Assembly (NCBI GenBank): GCA_900545655.1
Contig: UQZY01000022.1
Span: 1 to 33,662 of the forward strand
Origin: an uncultured Oscillospiraceae bacterium
GTDB taxonomy: Bacteria; Bacillota; Clostridia; Oscillospirales; Acutalibacteraceae
Reading direction: 5' to 3'
Length of the DNA: 33,662 nucleotides
The first letter of the stretch is position 1. Each line of letters begins with the position of its first letter. Position numbers and translations under genes: made by a program. Below are positions 31,383 to 33,662 of the stretch, piece after piece. The notes beneath the pieces were generated by a model. That model made no database searches, was not told the DNA's origin, and worked only from the letters and a program-made list of their open reading frames with translations.

Positions 31383-33662
31383 ATGCAGAATATTACATCG
31401 CTTGATTACAAAATTCATGAAATGGCACGCAGAATCCGTGAGCTTCGTGAGATTGAAAACTTTTCAACCGCGTATATGGCTGAACAGACAGGTGTTTCCG
31501 AGGAGGAATACATCGCCTGTGAAAGCGGAGAAATGGACTTGAACTTTGCCTTTATTTACAGGTGCGGTCTTGCATTCGGTGTAGACGTAACGGATATCAT
31601 TGAGGGCCAGTCTCCGAACCTCGCAAAGGTTGTTGTTACAAGAAAGGGTGACGGACAGGAGATTCAAAAGGCACACGGTATGACCTACTATAACATGGCG
31701 GCATCCTTTAAAAACAGGATTTCCGAGCCGCTTTTTGTCGTTGCGGGCTATAGTGATGAGGCACAGAACAAGCCCATAGAGCTTACAAGTCACAAGGGAC
31801 AGGAACTGGATATCGTTATAAAAGGCTCACTTAAGGTACAGGTTGGAGAGCATTCAACGATACTCGGTGAGGGCGATACCATTTACTACGACTCCGACAC
31901 ACCTCACGGAATGATAGCCACGGGCGGAGAGGACTGCCTGTTTTATGCAATAGTTCTCAATGCAAGCGGCGAACCGATTCCCGAGCTCATGGCTCCCGAG
32001 GTAACTGCCGGTGAAACTCCGAAGCGTATAGGTAAGGAGCAAAGAGAACGTGTTTATAAAAAGTGGATACACGTTGAAAAGAACGAAAAGGGAACACCCA
32101 CAAAGATTGATTTTATAAATCCCGAAAACTTCAACTTTGCATTTGACGTTGTGGATGAGCTTGCACGCACCAAGCCTGATAAGCTCGCCATGCTTCATTT
32201 GGATGTGGATAAAAACGAAAGACGCTTCACCTTTAAGGATATGAAGGAACTCTCAAACAGGGCGGCGAACTATTTTACAAGTCTGGGTATAAAGCGGTAT
32301 GACAAGGTAATGCTTATACTAAAGCGTAATTATCAGTTCTGGCCCGCAATCATAGCTCTTCACAAGATAGGCGCAATAGCGATTCCGGCGATGAATCAGC
32401 TTAAAGACTATGACCTTGAGTACAGGTTTAAGGCAGCGGATGTTAAGGCTATCGTATGTACCGCCGACGGAGAGGTTGCGAATCAGGTTGACCTTGCTTC
32501 GGAAAATTGCCCGTCGCTTAAGATAAAGATAAGTGCAAACGGTGCACGTGAGGGCTGGCATGACTTTGATTCGGAATGGATGCTTTACAGCGACATATAT
32601 GAAAGGCATGAGGACTCACCTAAGGGTGATGATCCTATGCTCATGTTCTTTACCTCCGGCACCTCCGGGTATCCGAAGATGGCGCTTCACAATTACAAAT
32701 ATCCATTCGGTCACTTTATAACCGCTAAATACTGGCACTGTGTTGACCCGGACGGACTTCACCTCACCATTTCGGATACAGGCTGGGCAAAGGCGCTTTG
32801 GGGCAAGCTTTACGGCCAGTGGTTTGCAGAGGCGGCAACCTTTGTTTATGATTTTGACAGGTTCCATGCCGACGACATACTTCCGTTGTTTGCGAAGTAC
32901 CATATCACTACCTTCTGTGCCCCTCCGACGATGTACCGTATGATGATAAAAGAGGATCTTTCAAAGTACGACCTCTCTTCCGTTGAACATGCGACTACCG
33001 CGGGTGAAGCACTTAACCCCGAGGTTTTCAGTCAGCTTGAAAAGCTCACGGGCCTCAAGGTAATGGAGGGCTTCGGACAGTCGGAAAGCACACTTATCAT
33101 AGGAAATCTTGTGGGAGCAGACCATAAGATAGGATCGATGGGTAAGCCTGTTCCCATATACGATGTAAAGCTTATTGACAGTGACGGCAACGAGGTTGAG
33201 CCCGGTGAGCCGGGCGAAATCGTTATCGATGTAAAGAACGGCGCTCCGTCCGGACTCTTTATGTGTTACTACCGCGGACCCGAAAAATCTGCGGAGGTAT
33301 GGCACGACGGATTCTATCACACGGGTGACCTTGCGTGGAAGGACGAGGACGGCTTCTTCTGGTATGTCGGTCGTGCCGACGACGTTATCAAGTCGTCGGG
33401 ATACCGCATCGGACCGTTTGAAATTGAAAACGTTATCATGGAGCTTCCATATGTTCTCGAGTGCGGTGTCTCCGCAGCTCCGGACGAGGTCCGCGGACAG
33501 GTTGTAAAGGCGTCAATTGTTCTTGTAAAGGGGACGGAGCCGACGGATGACCTTAAAAGGGAGATTCAGCAATACGTCAAAAAGAAAACAGCACCCTACA
33601 AGTATCCTCGTATTGTAGAATTCAGAGACGAGCTTCCGAAAACCACAAGCGGTAAGATAATA
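31383..33662 (+). CDS. HTH-cupin-acyl-CoA synthetase (AMP-binding) fusion, cut by window end
   Basis: A frame open from ATG at 31383 to the window end (760 codons, no stop). GGAGG lies about 8 bases upstream. In order: an XRE helix-turn-helix (about 10-65; MARRIRELREIENFSTAYMA), a cupin (about 110-190; DTPHGMIA at its end), and an AMP-binding acyl-adenylate domain (about 230-760). The P-loop-like TSGTSGYPKM is at 424-433, then GFGQSES, YHTGDLAWKDEDG and GRADDVIKSSGYRIGPFE; the catalytic Lys of TTSGK is K758, just before the cut. It activates a carboxylic acid to acyl-CoA. The substrate is unknown, possibly an amino-acid-derived acid, given the T-box. Confidence 0.9.
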   Translation, partial: MQNITSLDYKIHEMARRIRELREIENFSTAYMAEQTGVSEEEYIACESGEMDLNFAFIYRCGLAFGVDVTDIIEGQSPNLAKVVVTRKGDGQEIQKAHGMTYYNMAASFKNRISEPLFVVAGYSDEAQNKPIELTSHKGQELDIVIKGSLKVQVGEHSTILGEGDTIYYDSDTPHGMIATGGEDCLFYAIVLNASGEPIPELMAPEVTAGETPKRIGKEQRERVYKKWIHVEKNEKGTPTKIDFINPENFNFAFDVVDELARTKPDKLAMLHLDVDKNERRFTFKDMKELSNRAANYFTSLGIKRYDKVMLILKRNYQFWPAIIALHKIGAIAIPAMNQLKDYDLEYRFKAADVKAIVCTADGEVANQVDLASENCPSLKIKISANGAREGWHDFDSEWMLYSDIYERHEDSPKGDDPMLMFFTSGTSGYPKMALHNYKYPFGHFITAKYWHCVDPDGLHLTISDTGWAKALWGKLYGQWFAEAATFVYDFDRFHADDILPLFAKYHITTFCAPPTMYRMMIKEDLSKYDLSSVEHATTAGEALNPEVFSQLEKLTGLKVMEGFGQSESTLIIGNLVGADHKIGSMGKPVPIYDVKLIDSDGNEVEPGEPGEIVIDVKNGAPSGLFMCYYRGPEKSAEVWHDGFYHTGDLAWKDEDGFFWYVGRADDVIKSSGYRIGPFEIENVIMELPYVLECGVSAAPDEVRGQVVKASIVLVKGTEPTDDLKREIQQYVKKKTAPYKYPRIVEFRDELPKTTSGKII

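Noticed and set aside
1..33662. tRNA, rRNA, insertion sequences or replication origin
   Set aside because: I saw no cloverleaf-like tRNA ending, no rRNA conserved segments, no transposase-like protein with flanking inverted repeats, and no DnaA-box cluster.

Overview
The window looks like a chromosomal segment of a low-to-mid GC Gram-positive bacterium of class Clostridia (gut Oscillospiraceae/Lachnospiraceae type). This is inferred from the content: RNase Y, a FakA-type kinase, TrmK, RqcH, a BY-kinase/PHP-phosphatase pair, TarI/TarJ-like genes, a T-box leader, strong AGGAGG ribosome sites and frequent TTG and GTG starts. No species is claimed.

Layout. 1-4.7 kb: a TetR regulator, then rny-ymdB and an overlapping orphan solute-binding lipoprotein. 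4.8-8.9 kb: a housekeeping run of Gls24/Asp23-like protein, FakA and RecG. 9.0-12.6 kb: a membrane-anchored LysM-G5-M23 cell wall peptidase with a strong promoter and a perfect palindrome at its start site, then the conserved ACT/DUF711 pair. 12.7-16.9 kb: small DUF378 and DUF1858 proteins, trmK, a Nif3-like gene and rqcH. The DUF378 gene has a leader hairpin that pairs with its own ribosome site.

17.0-19.1 kb is a decayed surface-protein patch. A 5'-truncated repeat protein (minus strand) lies head to head with a headless membrane-protein gene, which is followed by a sortase gene split by a -1 frameshift at an A7 run. 19.1-21.6 kb is a CpsC-CpsD-CpsB exopolysaccharide phosphoregulatory set. 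The kinase has an altered Walker A and a Lys-rich N-terminal extension. 21.7-24.5 kb holds an amidohydrolase with a His-rich insertion, a PF06541 membrane protein and an MBL hydrolase. 24.6-29.8 kb looks like one cell-surface polymer operon: aroQ, two GT2 glycosyltransferases, tarI-like, tarJ-like and a glycerol/ribitol-phosphate polymerase. It would supply CDP-ribitol and build a teichoic-acid-like polymer.

29.9-31.0 kb carries a divergent amidase (SPOR-tailed endolysin type) and a phi-LC3-type holin, with no other phage genes around. 31.0-33.7 kb has a promoter and a complete T-box riboswitch leader controlling an unusual HTH-cupin-acyl-CoA synthetase fusion, which runs off the window end at its catalytic lysine motif. 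The T-box/acyl-CoA synthetase unit, the orphan lysis pair and the broken sortase locus are the parts most worth a second look.
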